The position numbers were made by a program, and so were the translations under genes. Shown piece by piece: positions 34,880 through 46,300 of a stretch of DNA of 64,000 nt. The first letter of the stretch is position 1. Each line of letters opens with the position of its first letter. Where the stretch lies: the NCBI RefSeq assembly GCF_038396675.1, contig NC_088931.1, positions 20,924,501 to 20,988,500 on the forward strand. Direction: 5' to 3'. Origin of the DNA: Hydra vulgaris. Taxonomy: Eukaryota > Cnidaria > Hydrozoa > Anthoathecata > Hydridae. The notes beneath the pieces were generated by a model. That model was not told where the DNA came from. It was given only the letters and a program-made list of their open reading frames with translations, and searched no databases.

Positions 34880-35024
34880 ATTAGTAAAAATACTTATCTA
34901 ATTTTTAGTTGTCTTTAACAGCATGTTTAGGTTCATCAGGAAGCCTGATGCTTCCTGATGAACCTACTGATGGTGAAACATGCTGTTAAAGACAACTAAA
35001 AATTAGATATGTGTTTTTACTAAT
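34880..35024. repeat. Long hairpin with hammerhead-ribozyme-like core
   Basis: Outer arms of about 45 bp (34881-34925 with 34979-35023, few mismatches) enclose an inner perfect 17-bp stem (34928-34944 with 34950-34966, 5-base loop). Between the two stems the unpaired bases are TT on one side (34926-34927) and CTGATGGTGAAA on the other (34967-34978). That is the arrangement of a hammerhead (stem III, UH, stem I, CUGAUGA, stem II, GAAA), with stem II reduced to one base and A9 changed to G. A related, more degraded copy lies at 50165-50345. Catalysis is not claimed. Confidence 0.6.
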
Positions 35025-35097
35025 TTATTGCTCTATTCTTTAGAACATTGAGCACTCTATTTGTAGAATACACTAACATAATTTATATATATATATA

Positions 35098-36790
35098 CAC
35101 TGCCGCTCACGGAAGTTAGGACAAAAAATATTTTTTCAAAAGAACAATATTAAAATGTAATTACGTTATAAAATTATTTTCTTATATTAGTAAAATTTAT
35201 GTTTATATAAAAATAAATCAAGTTAAATAAAATTTGTATCAAAAAAATTCTAAATTAAGTTATTTTAATGTAAATATATTAAAATAACTAACATTTAAAA
35301 TAACATAAATTGTGCTCACAAGTAAAAGTCTTATCATTTTAAATAAATAAACAGAGAACGCAGAAACATATTAAAGGTCACGTATGAACCTGTATTTTAC
35401 ATTATCAACTCAAATCTTTTAAGTTTGTCATTTAACAAGTATTTCTATTGTTTACTATGTTTTTGCAGATATTTTGTGTTAGTGTTTTAAAAATTTCAAG
35501 TGCAGAAGTTCAAAGGTAAAATTAAAAATTATTTTTTTAGTGTAAATTCAAAATATTGAAAAAAATATGCCTAAAGGTAAGCCAATAAGTGTTGAAAAAA
35601 GGACAGCAATACTCACTTTGCTTCAAGAAGGCTATACAGTTAGAAAAATAGCTGAAAAATTAAATCTGAGTATATCAACAGTTAGCTATACGATTCCTCG
35701 ATATCGAGAATCTGGAAGTTTGGAAAACAGAAATCGTCCAGGTCCTTTTTGCATAACAACAAAAACTGATGGCCGACGTATAAAAATCATCAGTAAGCGT
35801 AATCCAATGTTAACTGCTCCACAAATAACAGCTATTTTCAACTGTGATCGAGAAAAAAAAGTTTCTGTCAGTACAATCAAACGAAGATTGCAAAAAGCTA
35901 ATTTGCATGATCGTGTTGCTATCCGAAAATCATATCTACGAAAAGTTAATCGACAGAAGAGATTCCGTTGGGCGCAGCTCCACAAAAATTGGACGATGGA
36001 TGAATGGAAACAAGTACTCTGGACCGATGAGTCAAAATTTGAAGTTTTCGGAAATAAGCGAAGAGTTTACGTTAGAAGATCTGCTGAAGAAAAAATGCTA
36101 ACTCAATGTCTGGTTCCAACAGTAAAACATGGTGAAGGCTCCGTGATTGTTTGGGGTTGTTTCTCTCTGGATGGAGTGGGATATTTGCATAAAATCGATG
36201 GTGTAATGAGAGCAGAACATTATACAGAGATATCCTGGAAACAAGTGCAATCCCTTCGGGACTTCGATTAGTCAGAGATAATTTTATTCTGATGCATGAT
36301 AATGACCCTAAACATAGTGCATTATTATGTAGAAATTATTTAGAATCAAAAAAAGCTGAAAATGTATTACGTGTAATGACCTGGCCTCCCCAAAGCCCAG
36401 ATCTCAACCCCATTGAGTTACTATGGGATGAACTGGATAGAAAAATTAGAACTGTATGTCCAACATCAAAATCTCATTTATGGAACATTATAGAACAGGG
36501 ATGGAATAATATTCAAAAAGAAACAATTAGAAAATTAATTAAAAGAATGCCGAGAATAGTTAAAGCAGTTATTAAATCAAAGGGTGGTTTTTTGACGAAA
36601 AAAAAATTTAATTATTATAATGGTTTTTGTACATTTTTATTACATAAAACTGACTAATAATGTATTTTATATTGAAAATGTATAAAAAATATAATTTTTA
36701 TTAATATAAATTAAAAATTCTATAACGTAATTATATATTAACTTTGCTTTTTCGAAAAAATCTCCACTGTCCTAACTTCCGTGAGCGGCA

Positions 36791-36793
<3 letters not shown>
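35098..36793 (+). mobile_element. Tc1-type transposon (DD38E), nearly intact
   Basis: The ends CACTGCCGCTCACGGAAGTT and the perfect inverse lie at 35098 and 36793. TA is on both sides, in TA-rich target DNA. Length 1696 bp, normal for Tc1. It carries a single-gene transposase with one frameshift. Perfect ends suggest recent arrival. Confidence 0.95.
35567..36657 (+). pseudogene. Tc1-like transposase with one frameshift
   Basis: The N-terminal 234 residues start MPKGKPISVEKRTAILTLLQ and hold a paired-like helix-turn-helix (YTVRKIAEKLNLSISTVSYT). A GRPGP-like hook (NRPGPF) follows, then the first catalytic block WTDESKFEVFG. A single-base loss near 36230 shifts the frame. The second part (36292-36657) has MHDNDPKHSAL and SPDLNPIELLWDEL. 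Counting from the first Asp of DND to the Glu of NPIE gives 38 residues between, not the 34 of canonical Tc1. That places it with DD38E (Intruder-type) relatives. Apart from the shift, all catalytic residues are present. Confidence 0.92.

Positions 36794-36845
<52 letters not shown>
36794..36845. repeat. (TA)n microsatellite
   Basis: Uninterrupted TA run next to the right end of the Tc1 element. The left end also sits in a short TA run, consistent with TA targeting. Confidence 0.95.
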
Positions 36846-36848
<3 letters not shown>

Positions 36849-36899
36849 CAGACACACAAACACATATATATAGAAAGTGGGGCACCAAGATGATTTTGC

Positions 36900-37839
36900 T
36901 TCAAAACTATTTTTTTAATACACCCTTTTTTTTAGACGATTAGTTTTTATTGTAGAATAAATTTATACCTAAAATTTATCTTTTTTTTTTTTTTGTCAAA
37001 ACATAGCTTCAGAAGTAAGTGTTTCACCATAAGAAAGTGCTATTTCATTCATCAGGTGAAATACAAATACAATTTTTTCCATTATAATAATTATATACAA
37101 ATCAGGGGCGGATCCAGCATGTTTTGATGTTTGAGCTAATTTCCAGACATGGAACAGACTCCAAACATATGTTTATACTAATGTCAAATAAGGATGCTTT
37201 GCAAAAAAATTGCAATGATTGGAACATGGAAACCAAAAAGCTCTAAAATTTTGGCCACAACTGCCCCAAACATGACAGCAACAAATTGATAAAATATTTT
37301 TTTTATTATTCTTAACTAAATTTATATACAAAAGATTGTTACAAGCATATGTCTCTAATCTTTAGGTTTGGAAATCAACTGAACAACATTTGGAAATCAA
37401 CTTTGTTTTATTATACAGTAGCATTTTGGTATTTTTATCAAGTAAAATAAAGCTTGTCATATAAAAAAAATAAACATACTTTTGTTGTGTCATTGTTAGC
37501 AGAGGCTCTTTTTAGGATAGATCAAGTTAACTCAGGTGTTTCGTTAAACTTTTTTTTAGTTTCTCATATATTTTGAGAGCCTGATTGCATTTGAAAGTTT
37601 TTTATTTTTAAATAATTACTTGTGATTTTCATATCTCTTTTTCCACATGCCCTCTTATAAATCAATGTATGCTTTGCTGAGTGTGTTTGGGGATGATAAA
37701 TATATACATATATACATAGACAGTATAAAAGCTTCACAGCATTTAGGCAGCAAGAGATTCAAAGTATTCACTATTTTATGAAAGCTTTTATTATGATTTT
37801 TTATTAAATCTTGCTGAGGTTAAATTCTGTTTAAAAACT
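36900..37839. other. Intergenic, with one hAT-type terminus
   Basis: Only CAGGGGCGGATCCAGCATG at about 37104-37122 stands out as a hAT-like end. No transposase was found to the right of it. Confidence 0.45.
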
Positions 37840-38110
37840 TCTGCTTTCAATTTTACCTAACACTTTCTTATGCAATTTATATTGAAAGAGTATTATCCGG
37901 CCATTGGGCGAGAACATTAAACACATTTTCTTAGGGATTGAATCACCAGTTTGGTGGTTGGCCAATGTTGACTTGACTCTGAGCAGTTGAAAACTGCTTA
38001 ACTTGCGCTTCATCTGAAAAAATGACACATTGCCACTTTTTAATAGTTTAAAGTTCTGTGTGAAATTTAATGCATCACAGTACAATCAAAGACTGAAATC
38101 CTTGAAGAGG
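37840..38110 (-). pseudogene. Possible decayed Tc1/mariner transposase fragment
   Basis: In one minus-strand frame: SDEAQVKQFS, then VNIGQPPNW.FNP, then FNVLAQWPDN. These could be the SDE, RRP..FNP and VL.WP.N blocks of a Tc1/mariner transposase with an internal deletion. Stops interrupt it. Weak. Confidence 0.35.
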
Positions 38111-38234
38111 TAGTTGAGTAAGACTCTGTGAACTTGAAATCTGTATGTCTTTCATAGCCAAAAAGCATATCATGTTGGAGTGATAATTTTGGTCTTACAC
38201 CGGATTTTCTTGTATCATTACCATCTGTTGATAT

Positions 38235-38318
38235 ATGTATGTTATGTATGTTATGTATGTTATGCATGTTATGTATGTTATGTTAGGTATATGTGTATGC
38301 ATGTATGTATGTATGTAT
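38235..38318. repeat. (GTAT)n/(GTTAT)n microsatellite, target of the P element
   Basis: ATGTATGTT-type units pass into GTATGTATGTAT up to 38318, directly abutting the left P-element end. The tract resumes at 41418 on the other side. Confidence 0.9.
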
Positions 38319-41300
38319 CAAAGCTTATCCAGTCAGCATAATTTCATATATCTCGTTGTAATTTTATCTCAAAGCACTCTGGGATGTTCTGCCGGACCTC
38401 AGAATTTTATAATATAAAAGTAGCGAAACTTATTTTTGTATGTACCTAAAAGAATTTTGATCTAAGTTATAACCATCATTTTGTGCTGCTATAAACTGTA
38501 GAATAAAAGTGGAAAAAACTGTAAAGAAACTTCATTTTTTTCGTTTTCCTAAAGATGAAAAAAGGCAAGCTAATTCATATATTATTTATAATAACTTTTT
38601 TTTTCATAAAAAGTTTATAAAATTATTATTGTAGTATTTTAAAATATATTCTTTTATTGTTTAATTTTTAGATGTAAACAGTGGGTCATCAACTGTCGTA
38701 GGAAAGATTTAGACGAAATTTTGTATTTTTAAACAAAAACTTTTATTTGTGCAGTAATCATTTTGAAAATACAATGTATTATTCTACAAATAATAATGGA
38801 AAACATTTGTTACAATCAGCAATTTCTACTATTTTTAACATCCCAAATCCTCCTCCACTTGCTGGTTGCAAAAGGAAATCACCAGTTGAACGTCATTCAT
38901 TTCCAGCAAAAAAGCAAGTTGTTTGTTTACCTGTTAGTTCAGATAGTAATTTAGAGAACAAAATGTCTACTAATGAAATAAATTTCAACAAACTTCAAAG
39001 GTTACTATTAACATTGCAAGTCAAAAATTCAAGACTACGTAAACAAGTTCGACATTTAAAATCCAAACAAAAAACCCAAAAAAACTGTGATGGGTCTATA
39101 AAATATATTTTAAAATTATCCAGGAAATACTTATCTCCTATACAAGTTAGTTTTTTTAGAAGTCAATTAGAAATGAGTAAACGAGTCAATAAAGGAAAAC
39201 GCTGGGCAGTTTGTGACAAAGTTTTGGCTTTGCAAATTCTGTTTCATAGTCCTCAAACTTTTAATGTCTTGCAAACAATATTCTGTTTACCAAGTCAAAC
39301 CTGTTTATTATTATTTTTGTCCAGCGTATTTTCAGATCTTCAAGAAGGGTTTTCTACTTGATTATTTGCTTTATTAAAGTTACGTGCTGATGCAATGAAT
39401 CCACATGATCATAATGTCAGTCTTGTTATGGATGAAATGTCACTAAAGTAGTATTTAGAGTATGATAGAAATTCTGACAGGGTTTATGGTATGAAAAAAA
39501 GAAAACTTTTAAATCAGGCTCTTGTAATTATGGTTAGAGGCTTGGCAAATAAATGGAAACAACCAATAGCTTATTTTTATAATAATTCAACAGTATCAAC
39601 AGCTGACTTGGCTTCTTTACTATGTGAAACCATTTCTAAGGTTTAAGAAACTGGTTTACACATTAGATGTGTAGTTTGTAATCAAGGATCTTCTAATATA
39701 GCTGCCTTACATTTGCTTGGGTTTTCCAAAAATTTACCATACTTTCCTAATCCTTCCAATGATAAAAATATTCATGTTATTTTTGATCCTCCACATTTAG
39801 TAAAAAGTATCAAAAACAATTTACGAAGACATAACATTGACATTAATGGTGAAATTGTTTCTTGGCAACACATCCAGTCTCTGTATAATTTAGACAAAAT
39901 AAACTCTGTACGTCTAGTGCCAAAACTAACAGATAGACACTTAGATCCTGGTCCTCTATTATCTATAAAGGTCAAACTTGCCACTCAAGTTTTTAGTTAT
40001 CAAGTTGCTTCTGCATTATATTGCTGCTCTAATACAAACTTACTTCCTTTAAGTGTATTACCAACAGCAAGATTTGTTAAACGCATGGATACTTTATTCG
40101 ATATATTGAATTCATATAAACCATATGTAGATAAACCAGCTCGTTGTGCTCTAACTTTAATGGGGGAAGTATTTCTCAGTTGGAAGAGTTAAAGCATTAG
40201 ATTAAGAAATAGAAATTTTGTAATGTTAGAAGTCAAGCAAGTATATCATGTCATTGGGGTTTCTGAAGGTTTTCAGTTTGTTTGTACTTCTCATTTTAAT
40301 CAGGACTGCATTGAGAATTTTTTTTCCATTATTCAAAGCAAAGGTGGTTGGAATGACCGTCCAAATGTTAGACAATTTCGAGCTGCCTATAGAAACGCTT
40401 TATTACTTTTATCTGTAATAAAAAGCAAATCCAATAGCAACTGTATAAAGGATTCAAATTTTGAGACAGCTTTCAATCTAAATGATTTTATGAAGTGTTG
40501 TACTCAAACAACCACTAATTGTGGAATTTATGAAACAGAAAATAACATACCTAAAGGAATATCTTATTTTTATCCAGGATCATTTTATATGTTTACTGGA
40601 AAAATTTTAATGCAACCAAAGGATCAAGCCCTTTAACACATGGCTGGATGGCTTATTCAAAAGGTTAAGTTATGTCATAGGTGTGCAGATGTACTCTTTC
40701 TTAGTTCAGCTGACAATCCATCAGCTTTTATGTCACTAGTTTGTGAAATGGAAACAACTTTTATGAAATTTATTGATAAATATCTTGAAAGAGATGGACT
40801 GGTAATGATTCTCATCAATAAAATTAAAAAAAAAAAAGTCATTTTCAGTTTTTGCACAATCAACATAAAGAACATGCGCTTTATTTGAAAAAAAAAACAT
40901 TGTTCTGTTTTTTGTTATTACAAGAATTTTTTATTTCATAAAATTTTTAAACAAGGACAAAAACCCACCCTATAAGTAAAATTGCAATTTCAAAAATATT
41001 GTACGTATTGCCCTTTGACATATTATGATATTACTTTTTCAATATAATTCTTTGTAATGAGACTTATTTATGTTATAATGTATAATATTAATAACTTTTG
41101 TTAATGTATAATGTTAATAACTTTTATTTTCAATAAAATAATTTTATGTTCTAAAAAAATTACACTAATTTTATGTTCTACAAAATGTTTTTTCCCCATC
41201 ATTTTATTCTTATTGAAACATTCTGATGGTAATTTTAACAAAATTGATGCATCTTAATGTTACAAAATTGATATATCTTTAATACAAAATTGAGATTAGC

Positions 41301-41417
41301 AAAAAAGTTTATTAACTAAAAAAAAAACTACTTGTGTTAGTTGCGGAAGAGGTCCAGTAGGACATCCCAGAATGCAATTTTGATCAATTAACAGTTTCGC
41401 GAAGTGGATAGGCTTTG
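38319..41417 (+). mobile_element. P-type transposon with 8-bp GTATGTAT duplication
   Basis: Ends CAAAGCTTATCCAGTC (38319) and, inverted, CAAAGCCTATCCACTT (ending 41417). Sub-terminal inverted blocks GCACTCTGGGATGTTCTGCC (about 38374) and GCATTCTGGGATGTCCTACT (inverted, about 41378) also pair. GTATGTAT flanks both ends, the expected 8-bp duplication, though the target is itself a GTAT microsatellite. Length 3.1 kb. It encodes a THAP-type P transposase with several stops. Confidence 0.88.
38473..40888 (+). pseudogene. THAP-domain P-element transposase (broken)
   Basis: The THAP finger reads PSFCAAINC (38473-38499; the expected start codon is TAA), HFFRFPKDEKR, CKQWVINCRR, and CSNHFE (38750-38767). 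A GC-AG intron (38565-38671) joins DEKR to CKQW in frame. A Lys-rich coiled coil (about 38985-39075) follows. The catalytic region has NVSLVMDEMSLK with stop, GLHIRCVVCNQGSSNIAAL (normally CDQG, so Asp has become Asn), and HVIFDPPHLVKSIKNNL (39775-39825). It continues with CIENFFSIIQSKGGWNDRP (about 40310-40365) and RQFRAAYRNAL. In-frame stops occur near 39359, 39449 and 39643, and the frame breaks near 40190 and 40635. Not functional. Confidence 0.88.
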
Positions 41418-41489
41418 GTATGTATGTATGTATGTATGCAACCCTTTGAATTAGGGTTGGCATTCGGCAATGCCGACCTAGTTTCTATG

Positions 41490-41650
41490 TTTTTGTATTT
41501 TATTTTTTAATTCACCTCCTCAAGGCCGAGAAGGCCACTACAGACGAGGAGGCTACTTATTTGTGGTATAACCCTCTCTCAACTCTATAACACGGAAATA
41601 CGAACCTTGATGAACAAGGCTTATGCGCGGAGAAACGAGTTTATATTCAA
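41490..41650 (-). mobile_element. SINE body, inverted copy
   Basis: The minus strand matches the body of the SINE at 42080-42240: CTCGTTTCTCCGCGCATAAG, GTTATAGAGTTG, ACCACAAATAAGTAGCCTCC and CTGTAGTGGCCTTC in the same order. An A-rich tail follows (GAATTAAAAAATAAAATAC). The tRNA-like head is absent or beyond recognition. Confidence 0.8.
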
Positions 41651-41718
41651 ACCTTTGTTTTACATTTTTCTGCCGCCCTGATGCCGACCTCACACAGATT
41701 AAGGTCGGTTCCGAGGGC

Positions 41719-41830
41719 TGTGTATGTATGTATGTATGTATGTATGTATGTATGTATGTATGTATGTATGTATGTATGTATGTATGTATGTACGTATGTA
41801 CGTATGTATGATTGTATGATTGTATGTAGA
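41719..41830. repeat. (GTAT)n microsatellite
   Basis: About 25 GTAT units with late ACGT and GATT variants. Frames such as repeated Met-Tyr-Val-Cys through it are artefacts of the repeat. Confidence 0.97.
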
Positions 41831-42000
41831 GGTGAGCAAAACCAGATATCCAATTTGTTAAAATCTGAATCTGATACCAGATTTCAGAAAATTGTATTTT
41901 ACTTTTAATCTAATTTAAACAGATACCCAATTTTTGGATATCTGTTTAAATCAAATTGGAAACCAAATTTATCATATATTTAAAGCAGCCCCAAAATTTA

Positions 42001-42245
42001 TGCGGTAGTGGTGTAGTGGTAGGGCAGTTGCCTGATAAGCAAGAAATTCTGAGTTGTTTCCCCACCACATCCTTGGTAGTACCACGCTTAACTTGTTTCT
42101 CTGCATAGCAACCTTGTTCTTCAAGATTTGTGTTTTGGAGTTATAGAGTTAATATTTAATAATGGTTGTAGCCACAAATAAAGCAGCCTCCTCAACTGTA
42201 GTGGCCTTCATGGTCTTGGAGGTGAATTTTAGTTGATTTGTTAGG
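42001..42245 (+). mobile_element. tRNA-derived SINE
   Basis: The head GCGGTAGTGGTGTAGTGGTA looks like a tRNA A-box/D-arm. An anticodon-like stem (TTGC..GCAA) and a weak B-box-like GAGTTGTTTCCCC follow. The body shares CTGTAGTGGCCTTC and CCACAAATAAAG with the inverted copy at 41490-41650. No poly(A) is obvious. Confidence 0.75.
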
Positions 42246-42249
42246 GGAG

Positions 42250-43345
42250 GAAGGAGTATCCAATTTTGAGACGCAACATATATATACTTTTTAGTTTAAA
42301 TCTAGAAAAAGTTTTCTTTTGATTAAAAAAGTGAATAGCCAAACATAAACCTTCAGTTGAGGTGTATACACACAACAGTGGCAATTCCAATATAACTCAG
42401 TTGATGAATGAAGACTCCGTTGTGGAGTCTTGAGCATACAAATTTGTTTAAAACAATCTTATGCAATCTCTTAAAAAAAAACTGAGGAAAAGAAAAAAAA
42501 CTAGGAAAATATCATAAAAATGACCAAATAAAATAAGTTTTTGTGAAGGTTATTTTTTACTAAAATTGGGAATTTTTATCATATTTTAGACAGAGAATTT
42601 TGTGATAAAGTGCGCTATTTTATTATTTATATCAAATTTTAAAAATAAGAGAGGTACATTTTTGAATCTTATAGAGAATTCGAATTTGTAAAGAAAATTT
42701 TTAAAAAAAGATGTCTTGCTGGGGGAACACTTAGTTTTAAACAGGAAATTGACTAAAGTATTACAAATCAATATTTATAACTAAAAAAAAATATTTTCTT
42801 TTTGAAAAACTTGTGACCTTAAGTATCTTGCTTGGAAGCTTCATCTTTTTATAAAGAAAAAATGACTAAAATATGACTAATTAGGAAAAAGAAATAAAAT
42901 TTAAAAAAATATCTTTTGATTAAATTTGAAATAACTTCAACATTTAGTTAGCAACATTCAAATAAAGCTCCCTTTAGTTAAAAAAATCATGAAAATATTG
43001 CTTATTGTGAGTTTTATTAAAGGTTAATTTTAAAATTTTTTCTAGAAATAATCTTCAAAAAATCTTACTTTAGGTGTATAAATGTATACACTGTATATTT
43101 TTATGACTTTTTTTATTAACTTTTATTAAATTTTTTTAAAATAAAGTAAAAATAGTCAATAACATCATCTTAAAATCATGAATTTTAATTATTACATGAT
43201 AAAGTTAATGAAAGATATTTTGATCTAATAATAGATCATAAAGTATGTTGGCTATCTAGTCAAAAGCTTTCAAATACCCTAAGTTAAACGATGATTGTTT
43301 ACAAAAAATTTTTGCTATGGGCACGACAGCTCATTTTAACAATCT
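42250..43345. other. Gene-free AT-rich stretch
   Basis: No frames with motifs. A/T runs and short palindromes only. Confidence 0.5.
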
Positions 43346-43349
43346 CAAT

Positions 43350-46300
43350 AATATCAAGATGCATGTCAGGTCAGGTTATCCTGCTGTGTCACGTCAGGTT
43401 ATCCTGCTACTGGTAACATGTAACCCAGTACAATCTGCTTCATGTCCTGCTGCCTTGTAGGATACGCCTTTTTAGACAAAGGTTAGGAGATGCCAACTCT
43501 GACTTAAAACACTCCCTGCCTTGGGGCTCTTGGTTGAGTAAAGGCTAGAGATAATGTGTCTCGATAAAAATATTCATCTTGGGCAGATGTTAAATGCATC
43601 TGGCTACTGTCTTGTAGAAGGCCTCCTTAGAAAAGACTTAAGGGGTAAACAGATTCTATCTGTTGACCAGCCTCGCACCCTTTCTTCATCTATTAGGCTG
43701 GCAAAGATGTATTTTTAATAAATTGTTTCCAGTTTAGGATGTGGAATGCTGGATCTTCTTGACACAATGCATGGGTTATGCTTGTGTCTCTGTTTTTATG
43801 ACTAGGCAACTCATCCTATAATCTCCTAATGAGGGTACAGCTCTAAAACTTAGTTTTATGGTTCTGAGGCCGGCTGGTAGTCAGGTTTCCTGAACTCTGT
43901 GATAGCTCTCAGAGAGGCTGATTCCATCAACAGCTGAAAAATATCAAAGTATTAACAGTGCCATGTTGCGCATGGATGGTGTCCCTGTTTGTACTTTTGG
44001 TGTGCATTGCGGAGGCCACATTTGGAGCCCTTTGTTACGACTTAGGGTTTATTAATAGTAATGTGGCAATTGCTTGGGCTATTAAACAGTGTTCTGAGTA
44101 CTATCTATGCATTGAGTCAAGTTCTTCAATAAATTTAAAAAAGAATAAAGTACCAAAAACTATAAAACATAAAAAACCATCATCATCACCAAGTTCTCTA
44201 AACCTCATTCACTAATATTTGTGGTCTTCGAAAAAACTTTTTCTTCTGTTGAGTCTTATCTCTTGCAAAGCTCACGAGACCTACTTGCTCTTTGTGAGAC
44301 TAATTTGAGTTCAGCTGTCTCATCTTGCCCTCTTAGTGTTGATGGTTATCTTCCTTTAATTCGTAAAGACTCCAATAGTCACATGCATGACCTGGGCATT
44401 TACATTCGTAAGAATTCACCCATTTGTCATGAAATTAGGTTTGAATCCACAGACTATTCTTTTATGTGCTTTCGTTTAGCACCACTTCACTCTATCGCCT
44501 TTCCCTTTGTTCTATGTTGCTCTCCTTCATCTTAAGACTGCACTCTTTTTGATGTTATTTCTGATCATATTGACCAAGCTCTCTCTCTTTATCCATCAGC
44601 CTATATTGTTGTTGTTGGTGACTTTAATGCTCACCACTCTGAATGGCTTGGCTCTAGTATCATTGATTCTGCAGACATTTAAGCCCACAACTTTTGCCTT
44701 TCTCAATCCCTAACTCAAATAGTCAACTTTCCAACTCGTTTTCCAGACAACCGGAATCATTTACCTTCTCTAATCGACTTATGTCTTGTTTCTGATCCTA
44801 GTCAGTGCTCAGTTTCTCCACATTCACCCTTAGGTGCTTCTGATCACAGTTTGATCTCTCTAAAACTAATATCTCATTCTTCCTCATCACCTGAATCCCC
44901 CTATTATTGTACCTCTTACAACTACCTTAAAGCTGACTGGGACTCTTTCCGTGATTTTCTTCGTGATGGCCCTTGGGTAGAAATCATTCATCTTCCTGTC
45001 GAAAAATATGCTTCTTACATAACTTTGCGGATTCAGGCTGGCATAGAATCTTTTGTTCCCTCTCGACGATTCCAGGTCAAGCCTCACTCTCCTCCATGGT
45101 TTTTGTCACACTGTGCTGCTGCGATTGCCAATTGAAACCGTTACTTCCATATCTATGAGCAAAACAATTCTCCAGAAAACAAAGGTCTGTTTATTACTGC
45201 TAGAAACCATTGTAAAAAGGTTTTAACTAATGCCAAATCCCACTATTCTCAGGTCATGAAATCTTGTATCTCATCTCAAAAATTAGTCTCTCATGACTTC
45301 TGGAGAACCTTTAATAGTATTAATAACAAGGGCAAATCTTTCATTCCACCTCTCTTGTATGGTTCAGACTTTGTCACCTCATCTAAAGACTGAAAGACTA
45401 AAAGCTGAATTGTTTGCTAAAACCTTTTCATCAATATCATCTCTTGATTCCATTAGTTGTGTTCTACCTGATATTGCCAACAAACAGGTTGATCCATTGC
45501 TTGACATTCGTATCACTCCAGCTTCTGTATGTAAAGTGATTTCCTGCTTAGACTCTTCTACAGCTTGTGGCCCGGACAACATACCTGTTATTGTCTTGCA
45601 GAAGTGTTCTCCGAAGCTGTCGTCTATACTCTCAACAATACTATTCAACAAGTGCTTATCAGAGCCTTGTTTTCCAGCCTGCTGGAAAGCGGCATTTGTT
45701 AGCCCTATCTTCAAAATTCTGGAGAGCGATCTGATTCATCTAACTACCGTCCCATAAGTCTTCTTCCTATCATAAGCAAGGTTTTTGAATCTTTAATTAA
45801 CAAACACTTAATCTCTCATCTTGATACTAATAACTTACTTTCTGACCATCAATATGGATTTTGATCTTCTCGTTCTACAGCTGATTTGCTAACAGTAAGA
45901 ACCGATAGGTTTTATTGTGCATTAGATAAAGGTTAAGGTCATCGCTCTTGACATTTCAAAAGCTTTTGATACAGTTTGGCATGCTGGTCTTCTCCATAAG
46001 ATTTCTTCTTATGGTGTATCTGGCAACATCTTTAAGATTATTGAATCTTTCCTTTCCAATCGTAGTATAAAAGTTGTCCTCGATAGACAGCACTCTTCTT
46101 TTTATTCTTTAACATCAAGGGTTTCTCAAGGTTTAATTCTTGGCCCTATACTCTTTTTAATTTACATTAACCATCTTCCAGATATTCTCACATTAAAGGT
46201 GGCATTGTTTGCTGATGATAATACCATTTATCCTTGTATAAGAAGCCAACACTCTCTGATTGCTTGGAGGGGGCATTTGAGCTTGAAAAGGATCTCACTT

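Noticed and set aside
41623..41908. Open frames with repeated Met-Tyr-Val-Cys or Tyr-Ile-His-Thr
   Set aside because: Translations of the GTAT microsatellite; no conserved flanking protein.
42001..42075. Possible functional tRNA gene
   Set aside because: B-box degenerate and body shared with another SINE copy.
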